A program made the translations under genes and the position numbers. Source: Arenibacter echinorum (GTDB lineage: Bacteria; Bacteroidota; Bacteroidia; Flavobacteriales; Flavobacteriaceae). Taken from it: DNA of 64,000 nucleotides. Where the stretch lies: contig NZ_QLLN01000002.1 of NCBI RefSeq assembly GCF_003259375.1, positions 248,001 to 312,000 on the forward strand, written 5' to 3'. Of the stretch, positions 52,526 through 62,038 are shown one piece after another; positions within the stretch are counted from its first letter, which is position 1, and each line of letters begins with the position of its first letter. The notes under the pieces were generated by a model. It did not search any database, had not been told where the DNA came from, and worked only from the letters and a program-made list of their open reading frames with translations.

Positions 52526-55500
52526 ATGTTAAAAACATTTATTGAAAGACCCGTTCTTTCAACGGTAATTTCTATTATTATAGTATTACTAGGAATTATC
52601 AGTATTACTAGCTTACCTATAGAGGAATACCCTGATATTGCACCACCGACTATTAAGGTTTCTGCAAACTATACCGGAGCCAACGCCGAAACTGTTATGG
52701 AGAGCGTCATCATCCCAATTGAAGAACAAATCAATGGTGTGGAGGGCATGACGTACATAACGTCTACCGCATCCAATACAGGAGGTGCAGAAATTACTGT
52801 ATATTTTAATCAAGAAATTGATGCCGATATAGCCGCAGTAAACGTGCAGAACCGTGTGGCAAGGGCCACTCCCTTATTGCCTCAAGAGGTTACCCAAACC
52901 GGTGTTACCACGCAAAAACAGGAAACGAGTGCGTTGATGTTTATATCCATGTATTCTGAAAGCGAAGATTATGATGCTACCTTTATTCAGAATTACTTAA
53001 AAATAAACGTTATTCCAGCAATGCAACGTATTAGCGGTGTTGGGGATGTTAGTGTCTTCTCACAACAGGATTATGCAATGCGAATCTGGTTAAATCCAGA
53101 AAAACTTGCTTCGTACGGTTTAATTCCTTCAGACATTTCCGCCGTGTTGGCAGAACAAAATTTGGAAGCGGCAGCTGGTTCCTTAGGTCAGAACAACGGA
53201 GAATCGTTCTCATATACCCTAACCTATAGCGGACGCTTTAAAAATGAAAGTCAATACAGCGACATTGTAATTAAAGCGTTGGGAGACGGGGAGTTTTTAC
53301 GATTAAAAGATGTGGCTACAATCGAGTTGGATGCACAATCTTACGCGGCTAACGCAATGAGTAAAGGTTATCCAGCGGTGTTTATGGGGATCTTTCAAAC
53401 AAAAGGCTCCAACGCCCAAGAAATTATTGAGAACATTAAAATTACTTTGGAATCGGTTAAAGCCGACCTTCCGGAAGGTTTGGACATTTTTGTACCATAC
53501 GATACGAGTTTGTTCCTAAACGCGTCTATTGATAAGGTAATAACCACCTTGTTAGAAGCATTTTTATTGGTATTCTTAGTGGTATTTATCTTCTTGCAAG
53601 ATTTTCGTTCCACCTTGATTCCTGCAATTGCAGTACCAGTTTCTATTATTGGAACCTTCTTTTTCTTGAATATTTTCGGCTATTCCATCAACTTATTAAC
53701 GCTATTCGCACTAGTGCTCGCTATTGGTATTGTGGTGGATGATGCCATTGTGGTTGTGGAAGCTGTCCATGCCAAGATGGACAACGGAGAACACAATCCT
53801 AAAAAGGCAACCTTAACAGCCATGAACGAAATATCCGGAGCTATTATATCAATTACCTTGGTAATGGCAGCGGTATTTATTCCGGTAACCTTTGTAACAG
53901 GTCCAACAGGTGTATTTTATGAGCAATTTGGTGTAACTCTTATTATTGCCATCCTTATTTCTGCCGTAAATGCCTTAACGTTAAGTCCGGCCTTATGTGC
54001 TCTATTATTAAAAGAACACAAGGAAGACGAAGAATTAAAAGGAAAAAGTCCGATAAAACGTTTTTACACATTATTCAATCGCGGCTTTAACGCAACAATA
54101 GACAAATATGGTAAATCACTTCAGTTTTTATACAGAAAAAAATTCGTTTCCGTTATATTATTGATCATTGCCGTTATAGGAATTTATTGGGCATCTACAA
54201 CAACTCCAACAGGTTTTGTACCTAATGAGGATAGAGGAATTATTTTCGCAAATATTGAATTGCCACCTGGGGCCTCTTTGGATAGAACAGATGAAGTGGC
54301 AAGAAAATTATTCGACAAAATAGACGGTATGGATGGTATTGTAGCCGTTAATTTTATTAAAGGTCGAAGTATCATTAGTGGATCGGGAAGTAACTTTGGG
54401 TTTGGGATTATAAAACTTAAGGATTGGAGTGAACGTAAGGATGAAGCATTATCTGCACAGGCCATTACCGGAAAATTATTTGGTATAGCAGCCACTATTC
54501 CAGAGGCCAATGTTATTTTCTTTTCGCCACCAAGTATTCGTGGATTTGGTAACTCTGCTGGTTTTGAGATTAATTTACTGGATAAATTTGGAGGAGAGTT
54601 CACGGATTTGGACAAGGCTAAGAACAACTTTACCATGGCCTTAATGCAGCATCCAGAAATTAAATACGCAACATCCGCATTTAATACGAATTACCCACAG
54701 TATGAAATGGAGGTGAATGTGCCCCTAGCGAAAGAAAAAGGAGTTTCAATAACCAGTATCTTTTCCACATTACAGGGATACATTGGTGGAATTTACGCCT
54801 CGGATTTTTCAAGATTTGGAAAACAATTTAGGGTATACATTCAGGCATTGCCAGAAGACAGAGCAGATGAAAGTGCGTTAAACAGTATGTATGTAAGAAC
54901 CGATACTGGAGAAATGACACCAATTACACAGTTTGTCAATCTAAAACGTGTTTATGGCCCACAATCGGTTACCCGTTTCAACTTGTTCAATTCTACGACT
55001 ATAACAGGTGCCACAAACGACGGATTTAGTACAGGTGATGCCATCAGGGTTATTGAGGAAGAAGTGGCAAAACTACCGACCAATTATACAGTGGCTTATT
55101 CAGGATTAACCCGGGAAGAGGTGAATGCCGGAAACCAAACCACCTTTATTTTTATATTAAGTATCCTGTTTGTGTATTTCTTGTTAAGTGCACAGTACGA
55201 AAGTTATTTACTGCCATTTGCAGTTGTATTATCCTTACCATTTGGTGTGTTTGGCGCTTATATAAGTACAAAGTTTTTAGGCCTGGAAAACAATATTTAT
55301 TTCCAAATAGCCCTAATCATGCTTATAGGACTGCTTGCTAAAAACGCCATCCTTATTGTGGAATTTGCGCTACAAAGACGAAAGAATGGCGAGAGTATCG
55401 TTGATGCGGCCATCCATGGGGCAAAAGCGCGTTTACGTCCAATTTTAATGACCTCGTTTGCCTTTATTTTAGGATTAATGCCATTGGTGTTGGCAAATGG

Positions 55501-55663
55501 TGTTGGAGCAGAAGGAAACAACTCTATCGGAACAGGAGCAGCAGGAGGAATGCTTATTGGGACCATTTTGGGTGTCTTTGTGATTCCTATCCTATTTATC
55601 TTATTTCAGTGGCTACAAGAAAAAGTCTCAAGTAAACCAGCAGTACAAACTATTGAAGATTAA
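52526..55663 (+). CDS. HAE1-type RND multidrug efflux transporter
   Basis: A 1045-aa inner-membrane proton-driven pump, normal AcrB-family length. It starts MLKTFIERPVLSTVISIIIVLLGI (membrane segment 1), has the conserved SIIGTFFFLNIFGYSINLLTLFALVLAIGIVVDDAIVVVE with the proton-relay Asp pair in segment 4, the Lys-containing segment 10 (LIGLLAKNAILIVEF) and two large periplasmic loops. It works with the adaptor upstream and the channel 5 bp downstream. Candidate substrates are hydrophobic drugs or bile-like compounds; nothing here specifies one. Confidence 0.95.
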   Translation: MLKTFIERPVLSTVISIIIVLLGIISITSLPIEEYPDIAPPTIKVSANYTGANAETVMESVIIPIEEQINGVEGMTYITSTASNTGGAEITVYFNQEIDADIAAVNVQNRVARATPLLPQEVTQTGVTTQKQETSALMFISMYSESEDYDATFIQNYLKINVIPAMQRISGVGDVSVFSQQDYAMRIWLNPEKLASYGLIPSDISAVLAEQNLEAAAGSLGQNNGESFSYTLTYSGRFKNESQYSDIVIKALGDGEFLRLKDVATIELDAQSYAANAMSKGYPAVFMGIFQTKGSNAQEIIENIKITLESVKADLPEGLDIFVPYDTSLFLNASIDKVITTLLEAFLLVFLVVFIFLQDFRSTLIPAIAVPVSIIGTFFFLNIFGYSINLLTLFALVLAIGIVVDDAIVVVEAVHAKMDNGEHNPKKATLTAMNEISGAIISITLVMAAVFIPVTFVTGPTGVFYEQFGVTLIIAILISAVNALTLSPALCALLLKEHKEDEELKGKSPIKRFYTLFNRGFNATIDKYGKSLQFLYRKKFVSVILLIIAVIGIYWASTTTPTGFVPNEDRGIIFANIELPPGASLDRTDEVARKLFDKIDGMDGIVAVNFIKGRSIISGSGSNFGFGIIKLKDWSERKDEALSAQAITGKLFGIAATIPEANVIFFSPPSIRGFGNSAGFEINLLDKFGGEFTDLDKAKNNFTMALMQHPEIKYATSAFNTNYPQYEMEVNVPLAKEKGVSITSIFSTLQGYIGGIYASDFSRFGKQFRVYIQALPEDRADESALNSMYVRTDTGEMTPITQFVNLKRVYGPQSVTRFNLFNSTTITGATNDGFSTGDAIRVIEEEVAKLPTNYTVAYSGLTREEVNAGNQTTFIFILSILFVYFLLSAQYESYLLPFAVVLSLPFGVFGAYISTKFLGLENNIYFQIALIMLIGLLAKNAILIVEFALQRRKNGESIVDAAIHGAKARLRPILMTSFAFILGLMPLVLANGVGAEGNNSIGTGAAGGMLIGTILGVFVIPILFILFQWLQEKVSSKPAVQTIED

Positions 55664-55668
55664 GAACA

Positions 55669-57087
55669 ATGAAATCAATTATAAAACATAGAAGTTTAAG
55701 TAAAGGTGCACTTTTACTAGTAGTTGCAATAACATTACAAAGTTGTTTTGTGGCACGGGATTATGTAAGACCGGATCTGGATATAGAAACCGAAAACCTT
55801 TATAGAACCGAAAACCTTCCAAAGGATAGTGTTTCTATGGCAGACGTATCTTGGAAAAACTTATTTACAGATCAATATCTTGAACAATATATAGAGGAAG
55901 GTCTGCAGAATAATATGGACATTCGTATCGCAATTCAGCAAATGATAGCTGCTGAAGCGTATGCAAAACAAGGGAAAGCAGGTTATTTGCCAACATTAAG
56001 TGTGGGGCCCAACTATACACATCAGGAATATTCAGGGAACAGTCAGTTCGGTTCTATATTTAGTGGAGGTTTGGACACATATGACATTACTGCAGATTTA
56101 TCTTGGGAGGCAGATATTTGGGGAAAAATAAGAAGTAATAAAAGAGCATCGCAGGCAGATTATCTACAAAGTGTTGCAGGACATCAAGCGGTGAAAACAC
56201 AATTGATTTCCAGCATTGCGAATACCTATTTCAACTTATTGGCTTTAGATGCACAGTTAGCAGTGACCAAGCAAACCATTGCCACTAGGGAGAGTAGCGT
56301 AGAAACAATTAAAGCATTAAAAGATGCAGGTCAAGTAACCCAGGTTGCAGTAGACCAAAACATAGCGCAGTACAATAGTGCTAGAGCACTACAAATAGAT
56401 ATAGAAACTGCTATTTTTAAAGCAGAAAATACATTAAGTATTTTACTTGGCAAGGCACCTCAAGAGTTTAAAAGAAGTCGATTGGACAATCAAAGCATTG
56501 ATCAGGAAATAAAGCTGGGCGTACCTGCAAGATTGTTAAGAAACAGACCGGACGTTATGGCTGCAGAATATGCTCTGATCAGAGATTTTGAATTGACCAA
56601 TGTTGCCAATAGCAGTTTTTATCCGTCCCTTACCTTAACAGCTTCGGGAGGCTTACAGAGTTTGGAATTGGATAAGTTACTAAATGCAAACTCCCTATTT
56701 GCAACCGTAGTTGGTGGTTTGACACAACCTCTTTTGAATCAAAGAAAACTAAAAACCCAAAAAGAAGTTGCACTTGCCAATCAAGAAAGTTCCTTATTGA
56801 ATTTTAAGAAAACCCTATTGGTTGCAGGAAGTGAAGTGTCCAATGCGTTATTTTCCTATGATGCTGAAACCAAGAAATTCGAGTTCAGAAAAAATGAAGT
56901 GGAAGCCTTGCGAAAAGCAGAAACTAATTCTGAGGAGTTGTTAAAAAATGGTTACGCCAATTACTTGGACTTGTTAACAGCTAGACAAAGCGCCCTGAGT
57001 GCTGAACTAAACCTTATTACCAACAAACTATCCCAATTATCGGCTACGGTAGAATTGTATCGCTCCTTGGGTGGTGGATGGCAATAG
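55669..57087 (+). CDS. RND efflux outer-membrane channel lipoprotein (TolC/NodT family)
   Basis: A 472-aa lipoprotein (signal peptide ending LQSCF) of the outer-membrane factor family. Two OEP repeats are visible: SVGPNYTHQEYSG to QTIATRESSVETIKALKDAGQ and the second with RPDVMAAEYALIRDFELTNVANSSFYPSLTLTASGGLQSL, typical of NodT-type channels. It completes the tripartite pump. A broken TetR gene follows 18 bp later on the same strand. Confidence 0.93.
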   Translation: MKSIIKHRSLSKGALLLVVAITLQSCFVARDYVRPDLDIETENLYRTENLPKDSVSMADVSWKNLFTDQYLEQYIEEGLQNNMDIRIAIQQMIAAEAYAKQGKAGYLPTLSVGPNYTHQEYSGNSQFGSIFSGGLDTYDITADLSWEADIWGKIRSNKRASQADYLQSVAGHQAVKTQLISSIANTYFNLLALDAQLAVTKQTIATRESSVETIKALKDAGQVTQVAVDQNIAQYNSARALQIDIETAIFKAENTLSILLGKAPQEFKRSRLDNQSIDQEIKLGVPARLLRNRPDVMAAEYALIRDFELTNVANSSFYPSLTLTASGGLQSLELDKLLNANSLFATVVGGLTQPLLNQRKLKTQKEVALANQESSLLNFKKTLLVAGSEVSNALFSYDAETKKFEFRKNEVEALRKAETNSEELLKNGYANYLDLLTARQSALSAELNLITNKLSQLSATVELYRSLGGGWQ

Positions 57088-57105
57088 AAGTCAAGTTTAT
57101 AGGCA

Positions 57106-57696
57106 ATGGAGAACCAGGAGGAATTTTTAGAATTCGCTATTTCCAAATTTTAAAAATTTGGGAGCAAACGATTTACCCTGGATGACCTCGCCCATGAAAT
57201 GGGTGTCTCAAAGAAAACGATCTACCGGCATTTTTCGAGCAAGGAAGAAATAGTACTGGAAAGCCTAAAGTACCTATTGAACAAAGTACAAAATGAGATA
57301 ACAGAGGCAATAGAAAAAGAAAAAAACAACCCTATCCAAGGAATTATTTCAATTTACAGGATAGGGTTGAATAATCTTAAAAAGTTTAGTCCGTCATTTT
57401 TATTGGGCCTACAGAAATACTATCCCAAAGCCAACGAACTTTTCAATGGATTTAGGGTAAGCGTAATACATGATAATGTCCTTGCGCTTTTGCAACAGGC
57501 CCAAATAAAAGGCCAGATCAGACAGAATGTGAATTTGGCACTTACCTCCCATATATATTTAAACAGATTGGAATATATGCTTTTTTCAACCCACAATCTC
57601 TTTGACAAATACACCAGTTCAGAATTATTGGAACATTTGATCATAAATAATCTTAGAGGTATAGCAACAGAAAATTATGTCTCCAAACTATCTTAG
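57106..57696 (+). pseudogene. TetR-family regulator interrupted by an in-frame TAA at codon 16
   Basis: From ATG at 57106 the frame reads MENQEEFLEFAISKF, then TAA (57151-57153), then KFGSKRFTLDDLAHEMGVSK and on to a stop at 57694-57696. Without the TAA it would be 196 aa, the normal TetR length. The residues after the stop are the classic TetR helix-turn-helix (LDDLAHEMGVSKKTIYRHFSSKEEI), and the residue at the stop is usually Leu, so TTA to TAA is the simplest change. ATG at 57199 could restart translation but would lose half of the helix-turn-helix. The stop lies at the centre of CCAAATTT-TAA-AAATTTGG. It follows the efflux genes in the same orientation. Loss of function, read-through or a sequencing error remain possible. 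Confidence 0.8.
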
Positions 57697-58191
57697 TTTG
57701 AACCCCTTGGCAGCCCACCATGGATGTATCTCAATGGCCAGCCTGCCTGTTTTTACCATGGGATCCATATTGGCCAGACTATCTGCCATTTCTTGGGTTG
57801 GTACATTGTAGATAGTAATGCCACGTATGTCCCCATTGTCTCCAAAAGGACCCGAAATATCGGCATAACCTTCCTCGTACATTCTACCCAAATGGGCCAA
57901 ATGTAAGGCCTGTAGACTGTCTGCCTCAGTCTTGGATTGGGACCGATTTGGACCACTCTTTAAAAAGGCAATAAAATATTGTTGCATCAAGATGGTATCC
58001 CTGGTCTTTTCATCTATATATTCGAAAGTTTTAAATCCCTGTGATTCCAAACGCTTCTTCAATTCGGCCACGGAAGGCTCGGGTTCAATAACTTGCTGCT
58101 CCATTTTTATAGTTGTTTCCTCTACCTTATCCTTACAGGAAAAGCACTGCCACAATAATATTACAACGAATAACAACCTTATTTTTTCCAT
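57688..58191 (-). CDS. YciI-like domain lipoprotein
   Basis: A 167-aa lipoprotein with lipobox WQCFSC. Residues about 70-160 form a YciI-type (YCII-related) domain: QQYFIAFLKSGPNRSQSKTEADSLQ with a histidine-rich HLAHLGRMYEEGYADISGPFGDNGDIRGITIYNV and a final RLAIEIHPWW. In the domain family His-Asp pairs hint at an enzymatic role, but none is proven. The 3' end overlaps the TetR relic by 9 bp on the other strand. Its start overlaps the end of the CYTH gene by 13 bp. Confidence 0.8.
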   Translation of the reverse strand: MEKIRLLFVVILLWQCFSCKDKVEETTIKMEQQVIEPEPSVAELKKRLESQGFKTFEYIDEKTRDTILMQQYFIAFLKSGPNRSQSKTEADSLQALHLAHLGRMYEEGYADISGPFGDNGDIRGITIYNVPTQEMADSLANMDPMVKTGRLAIEIHPWWAAKGFKLR

Positions 58192-58652
58192 GTCTTAAAA
58201 GGGTTTTTGCTCAGCTGTGAATTGTAATATTTGATATCTGAAGTTACTTCATCCCCCAACCACTGAGGTTTTAAAAAGTCCTCATCTTCATGTTCCAATT
58301 CAACTTCCGCTATTATCAATCCCGAATTGTCCCCATAAAATTCGTCCACCTCAAATATATGTTTCCCGACCTCAATAAAGTATCGCATCTTATCTATTAC
58401 CCCGGGCTCGGACAGTTTGATCAAGGCATCCGCCTCCTTAACGGAAATTTCCTTTTCCCATTCAAAACGCGTGGTACCATTCTGGTTACCCTTTCCCTTC
58501 ACCGTTATATATCCTCTGTCTCCCTTGATCCTTACCCTTACTGTCCTTAAGGGGTCCGTATTTAAAAAACCTTGTACAATTCTTTCCTTTTTAATAGCGT
58601 CTGATTTGAAAGCTTCCGATTTCACTAAAAATTTACGCTCTATTTCTATCAT
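58179..58652 (-). CDS. CYTH domain protein (triphosphate tunnel enzyme)
   Basis: A 157-aa single-domain CYTH protein. It starts with the family hallmark IEIERKFLVKS (ExExK) and has TVRVRIKGDRGYITVKGKGN, FEWEKEI, YFIEVGKHIFEVDEFYGDNSGLIIAEVELEHE with charged residues lining the tunnel. Such proteins hydrolyse inorganic triphosphate or nucleoside triphosphates. It is cytoplasmic. It lies between the NAD(P)H-binding gene (5-bp gap upstream) and the YciI lipoprotein. Confidence 0.9.
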   Translation of the reverse strand: MIEIERKFLVKSEAFKSDAIKKERIVQGFLNTDPLRTVRVRIKGDRGYITVKGKGNQNGTTRFEWEKEISVKEADALIKLSEPGVIDKMRYFIEVGKHIFEVDEFYGDNSGLIIAEVELEHEDEDFLKPQWLGDEVTSDIKYYNSQLSKNPFKTWKK

Positions 58653-58657
58653 TTATA

Positions 58658-59365
58658 CTAGTTGGTTACTGATGTATTAAAATGGCTATGGTATATCTTT
58701 TTAATTTCGTCCGATTGAATTTTGACCTGGTCATAACTATTATTGGCCAACCATACCATGGCACCCGCAATGACTTCTGGATCAATAGACCTAAATTTTT
58801 CCAAGGGTCCAACCAGAACAAAATTAAGAATTTTCATAAACTGCTTGGCCAGCCATTCCCCCATTCGTTGCTCCTCCCGCTTACCCCCTATTAACGAGGG
58901 TTGTAAAATGTAGGTGTTAGGGATGCCACACTTTAAAACAGCTTCTTCCATTTCCCCTTTTATCCTGTTGTAATTAACGCCGCTTTTGGAATTGGCTCCC
59001 ATAGCCGAGATGACAAGGAAGGTTTCAATACCATTTATACGGCTAATTTTGGCCGCCGAAACCGGTATTCCAAAATCTATCCTTTTATACATTTCCGTAT
59101 CGGGGGTTTTTGCTTTGGTCGTACCAATACAACAAAAAACTTCATCTGCCAGAAAATTGGTCTTATAAGTCTCCAAATCTAAGAGGTCTACAATATGTTC
59201 CTCCAATTTTGGGTGGGTAAATCCAATACTATTCCTTGAAAAGAGCCTAATTTTTATATAGCGTTCATCCGTGAGCAACATCTGCAATAAATTCCCTCCC
59301 GTTAAGCCGGTAGCACCCAGTACAATCGCCGTTTTCTCCTGTAATTTAATTTGTCCCTTGCCCAT
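58658..59365 (-). CDS. NAD(P)H-binding atypical SDR (HTATIP2-like)
   Basis: A 235-aa Rossmann-fold protein with the cofactor motif LGATGLTGGNLLQMLL at residues 15-30 and a conserved ETFLVISAMGANSKSGVNYNRIKGEMEEAVLKCG segment. The layout resembles atypical SDRs of the HTATIP2/NAD-dependent epimerase type. No catalytic Tyr-Lys pair of classical SDRs is clear, except Y-N-R-I-K in VNYNRIKGEME. Cytoplasmic, first of a three-gene minus-strand unit with CYTH and YciI proteins. Substrate unknown. Confidence 0.8.
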   Translation of the reverse strand: MGKGQIKLQEKTAIVLGATGLTGGNLLQMLLTDERYIKIRLFSRNSIGFTHPKLEEHIVDLLDLETYKTNFLADEVFCCIGTTKAKTPDTEMYKRIDFGIPVSAAKISRINGIETFLVISAMGANSKSGVNYNRIKGEMEEAVLKCGIPNTYILQPSLIGGKREEQRMGEWLAKQFMKILNFVLVGPLEKFRSIDPEVIAGAMVWLANNSYDQVKIQSDEIKKIYHSHFNTSVTN

Positions 59366-59426
59366 TATAGGATGTTTAACATTTTAGGTGGGGCCTTATA
59401 GCGCCAACTTGTTATAAATTTACGGT

Positions 59427-60524
59427 ATGAAAATGGATTTCCCACAACGAAAAATAATCCATGTGGACATGGACGCGTTTTACGCCTCCGTGGAACAAAT
59501 GGATAACCCTGCTTTAAAGGGGAAGCCTTTGGCCGTTGGTGGGGCCGAAAAAAGGGGTGTGGTTTCTGCCGCCAGTTATGAGGCCAGGAAATTTGGGGTC
59601 CGCAGCGCTATGAGTGGCTACTTGGCCAAAAGGAACTGTCCCGACTTAATATTTGTACCCCCACGTTTTGACCGTTATAAGGAGATTTCCCTTAAAATTA
59701 GAAGCATATTTTTCGATTATACAGATTTGGTGGAACCGCTTTCATTGGACGAGGCCTATTTGGACGTTACTACCAACAAAAAGGGCAATCCCTCGGCTTC
59801 CCTTATCGCAGAGGAGATTAGACAGCGTATTTTTGACGAAGTTGGCCTTACCGCATCGGCAGGAATATCCATCAATAAATTCCTCGCCAAGGTTGCCAGT
59901 GACTACAACAAGCCCAATGGTCAAAAAACAGTTAATCCAGAAGAAGTAATATCCTTTTTGGAAAACTTGGAAATAAGGAAATTCTATGGTGTGGGAAAGG
60001 TTACGGCGGACAAAATGTATCATCTCGGTATTTTTACGGGTAAAGATCTTAAGCAGAAATCCGTTGAATTTCTAAGGGAACATTTTGGTAAAAGCGGGGA
60101 TTACTACTACCATGTGGTTAGAGGAATTCACACCAGTGAGGTAAAGCCCAATAGGATCCCAAAATCAGTGGGAGCAGAACGTACTTTCGATGAAAACCTG
60201 AGCAGTGAGATCTTTATGCTACAAAGATTGGAAAACATTGCCACAGAACTGGAAAAGCGCCTAAAAAAATCAAAGATATCAGGGAAAACGGTAACCTTGA
60301 AAATTAAATATAGTGATTTCACCCTTCAAACGCGGAGTAAGACCCTACCCTATTACATTACCGACAAATCCTTGATCTTGGAAACTACCAAGGAACTGCT
60401 TTACCAGGAAAAACTGGAAAATTCCGTACGCCTATTGGGGATATCCCTGTCCAATTTGAATACGGAAAAAAATGAACCCATGGAACAAAAGGTGCTTACC
60501 GTACAACTAAAATTTGACTTGTAG
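59427..60524 (+). CDS. dinB: DNA polymerase IV (Y family)
   Basis: A 365-aa translesion polymerase. Catalytic acidic residues are visible in HVDMDAFYASVEQ (Asp pair) and SLDEAYLDVT (Asp-Glu). Palm, fingers and thumb are followed by the little-finger domain from about residue 240 and a C-terminal stretch (GISLSNLNTEKN, near the end) that should include the clamp-binding site. It incorporates nucleotides opposite damaged bases with low fidelity. No LexA box is visible upstream. It is monocistronic and convergent with pyk. Confidence 0.95.
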   Translation: MKMDFPQRKIIHVDMDAFYASVEQMDNPALKGKPLAVGGAEKRGVVSAASYEARKFGVRSAMSGYLAKRNCPDLIFVPPRFDRYKEISLKIRSIFFDYTDLVEPLSLDEAYLDVTTNKKGNPSASLIAEEIRQRIFDEVGLTASAGISINKFLAKVASDYNKPNGQKTVNPEEVISFLENLEIRKFYGVGKVTADKMYHLGIFTGKDLKQKSVEFLREHFGKSGDYYYHVVRGIHTSEVKPNRIPKSVGAERTFDENLSSEIFMLQRLENIATELEKRLKKSKISGKTVTLKIKYSDFTLQTRSKTLPYYITDKSLILETTKELLYQEKLENSVRLLGISLSNLNTEKNEPMEQKVLTVQLKFDL

Positions 60525-60530
60525 CGATAA

Positions 60531-60571
60531 AAAAGGACCTGTCCGGTTTTAAAATCCAGACAGGCCCTTTT
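60531..60571. terminator. Bidirectional hairpin between dinB and pyk
   Basis: Arms AAAAGGACCTGTCCGG and CCAGACAGGCCCTTTT pair over 16 positions; two A-C mismatches on the plus strand become G-U on the minus strand, so the structure is stronger for pyk. The loop is 9 nt. Confidence 0.8.
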
Positions 60572-60591
60572 AAATATTCTATTTTTTGCTT

Positions 60592-62034
60592 CTAAAAATT
60601 ACTGCTTTCTATTTGTGAGACGCGCAAGGTATTCACCATACCCTTATCCTTTATGGGCATCGCTGCCAAACTTATCAACATGTCCCCTACCTCTAAAAAC
60701 CCTTTCTGACACGCCATTCTATTTACATCCTCAATAGTTTCGTCCGTAGACACATATCTATCGTAATAAAAGGCCTTTACTCCCCATAATAAATTAAGCT
60801 GTGTAAGGATTCTTTTATTGGAGGTAAATACCAATATGTGGGCTTTTGGTCTCCACGCGGATATCTGGAATGCTGTATATCCACTGTTGGTCAAGGTAGA
60901 AATGGCCTTGGCCTTTATTTCATTGGCCATATTGGCGGCATGGTAACAAATGGATTTGGTAATATATCTATTTGTCCTAACCTGTGGTGGTTCGTGCGGT
61001 ACCTTAATTAGTTCTGAATTCTCTACACTTTCCAGGATACTGGTCATTTTTTGAATTACCTGAACGGGATAATTTCCAACAGAAGTCTCTCCTGAAAGCA
61101 TTACGGCATCCGCCCCATCCATTACCGAGTTGGCCACATCGTTGACCTCTGCACGGGTAGGTGTAAGGCTAGTAATCATGGTTTCCATCATCTGGGTAGC
61201 AATAATCACCGGAATCCTGGCTTTTTTGGCCCTTAACACCAATTGTTTTTGAATAAGAGGCACTTCCTGTGCCGGAACTTCAACTCCCAAATCACCTCTC
61301 GCAACCATTAATCCGTCGCAATACGCCACAATCTTATCGATGTTTTCTACTGCTTCCGGTTTTTCAATTTTTGCAATAATTGGAATTTTATGCGCAGAAT
61401 GTTCCTTGATAATATTCTGTAGGTCTATTAAATCCTGACTAAATCTTACGAAAGAAAGTGCTATCCAATCCACATCTTGTGAAATGGCAAAAATAGCATC
61501 CTTAATATCCTTTTCTGTTAGAGCTGGTAAAGAGATATTGGTGTTTGGTAAGTTCACCCCTTTTTTGGACTTCAAAGGCCCACCTTGGATTACTTTTGCC
61601 CTAACTTCATCCTTGGAATTGGTAGAAATCACCTCGAACATTAACTTTCCGTCATCCAATAAGATGCGCTCACCCGCTTTTACATCTTTGGGGAAATTGG
61701 TGTAGTTCATATACACTTTCTCCGCATTTCCTTCAAAAGGCTTACCGGTAACAAAAGTTATTTCGTCTCCCGGGGCAACTACCACTTCACCTGCCATTAC
61801 GCCGACCCTTAATTTTGGTCCTTGTAAATCCGCAAGAATAGAGGTGTAGGTACCTAATTCCTCATTCAAATCACGAATCATCTGTATGCGTTCTGCAACG
61901 TCCTTATAATCGGCATGGGAAAAGTTTATCCTAAAGACATCCACTCCAGCCTCAATCATGTCCTTAAGAACACTCTTCGTACTAGTAGCTGGTCCTAGGG
62001 TCGCTACTATTTTTGTCTTTTTATTTATTGGCAT
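60592..62034 (-). CDS. pyk: Pyruvate kinase
   Basis: A 480-aa glycolytic enzyme making pyruvate and ATP from phosphoenolpyruvate. Conserved parts: KIVATLGPAT at the start, FRINFSHADY, IAKIEKPEAVENID, the metal/effector loop VARGDLGVEVP and ATQMMETMITSLTPTRAEVNDVANSVMDGADAVMLSGETS, with the K+ and Mg2+ residues. The C-terminal domain ends near residue 480, a normal length. It lies 4 bp downstream of the IPExxxVDY gene, an arrangement common in Bacteroidota. Confidence 0.96.
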   Translation of the reverse strand: MPINKKTKIVATLGPATSTKSVLKDMIEAGVDVFRINFSHADYKDVAERIQMIRDLNEELGTYTSILADLQGPKLRVGVMAGEVVVAPGDEITFVTGKPFEGNAEKVYMNYTNFPKDVKAGERILLDDGKLMFEVISTNSKDEVRAKVIQGGPLKSKKGVNLPNTNISLPALTEKDIKDAIFAISQDVDWIALSFVRFSQDLIDLQNIIKEHSAHKIPIIAKIEKPEAVENIDKIVAYCDGLMVARGDLGVEVPAQEVPLIQKQLVLRAKKARIPVIIATQMMETMITSLTPTRAEVNDVANSVMDGADAVMLSGETSVGNYPVQVIQKMTSILESVENSELIKVPHEPPQVRTNRYITKSICYHAANMANEIKAKAISTLTNSGYTAFQISAWRPKAHILVFTSNKRILTQLNLLWGVKAFYYDRYVSTDETIEDVNRMACQKGFLEVGDMLISLAAMPIKDKGMVNTLRVSQIESSNF

Positions 62035-62038
62035 TATT

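Noticed and set aside
57199-57696. A normal TetR gene starting at ATG 57199
   Set aside because: That start removes the first helices of the DNA-binding domain, while the upstream 15 codons in the same frame complete the family pattern; a nonsense mutation explains the data better.
59366-59426. LexA-type operator before dinB
   Set aside because: No palindromic SOS-like box is visible in the 61-bp gap.
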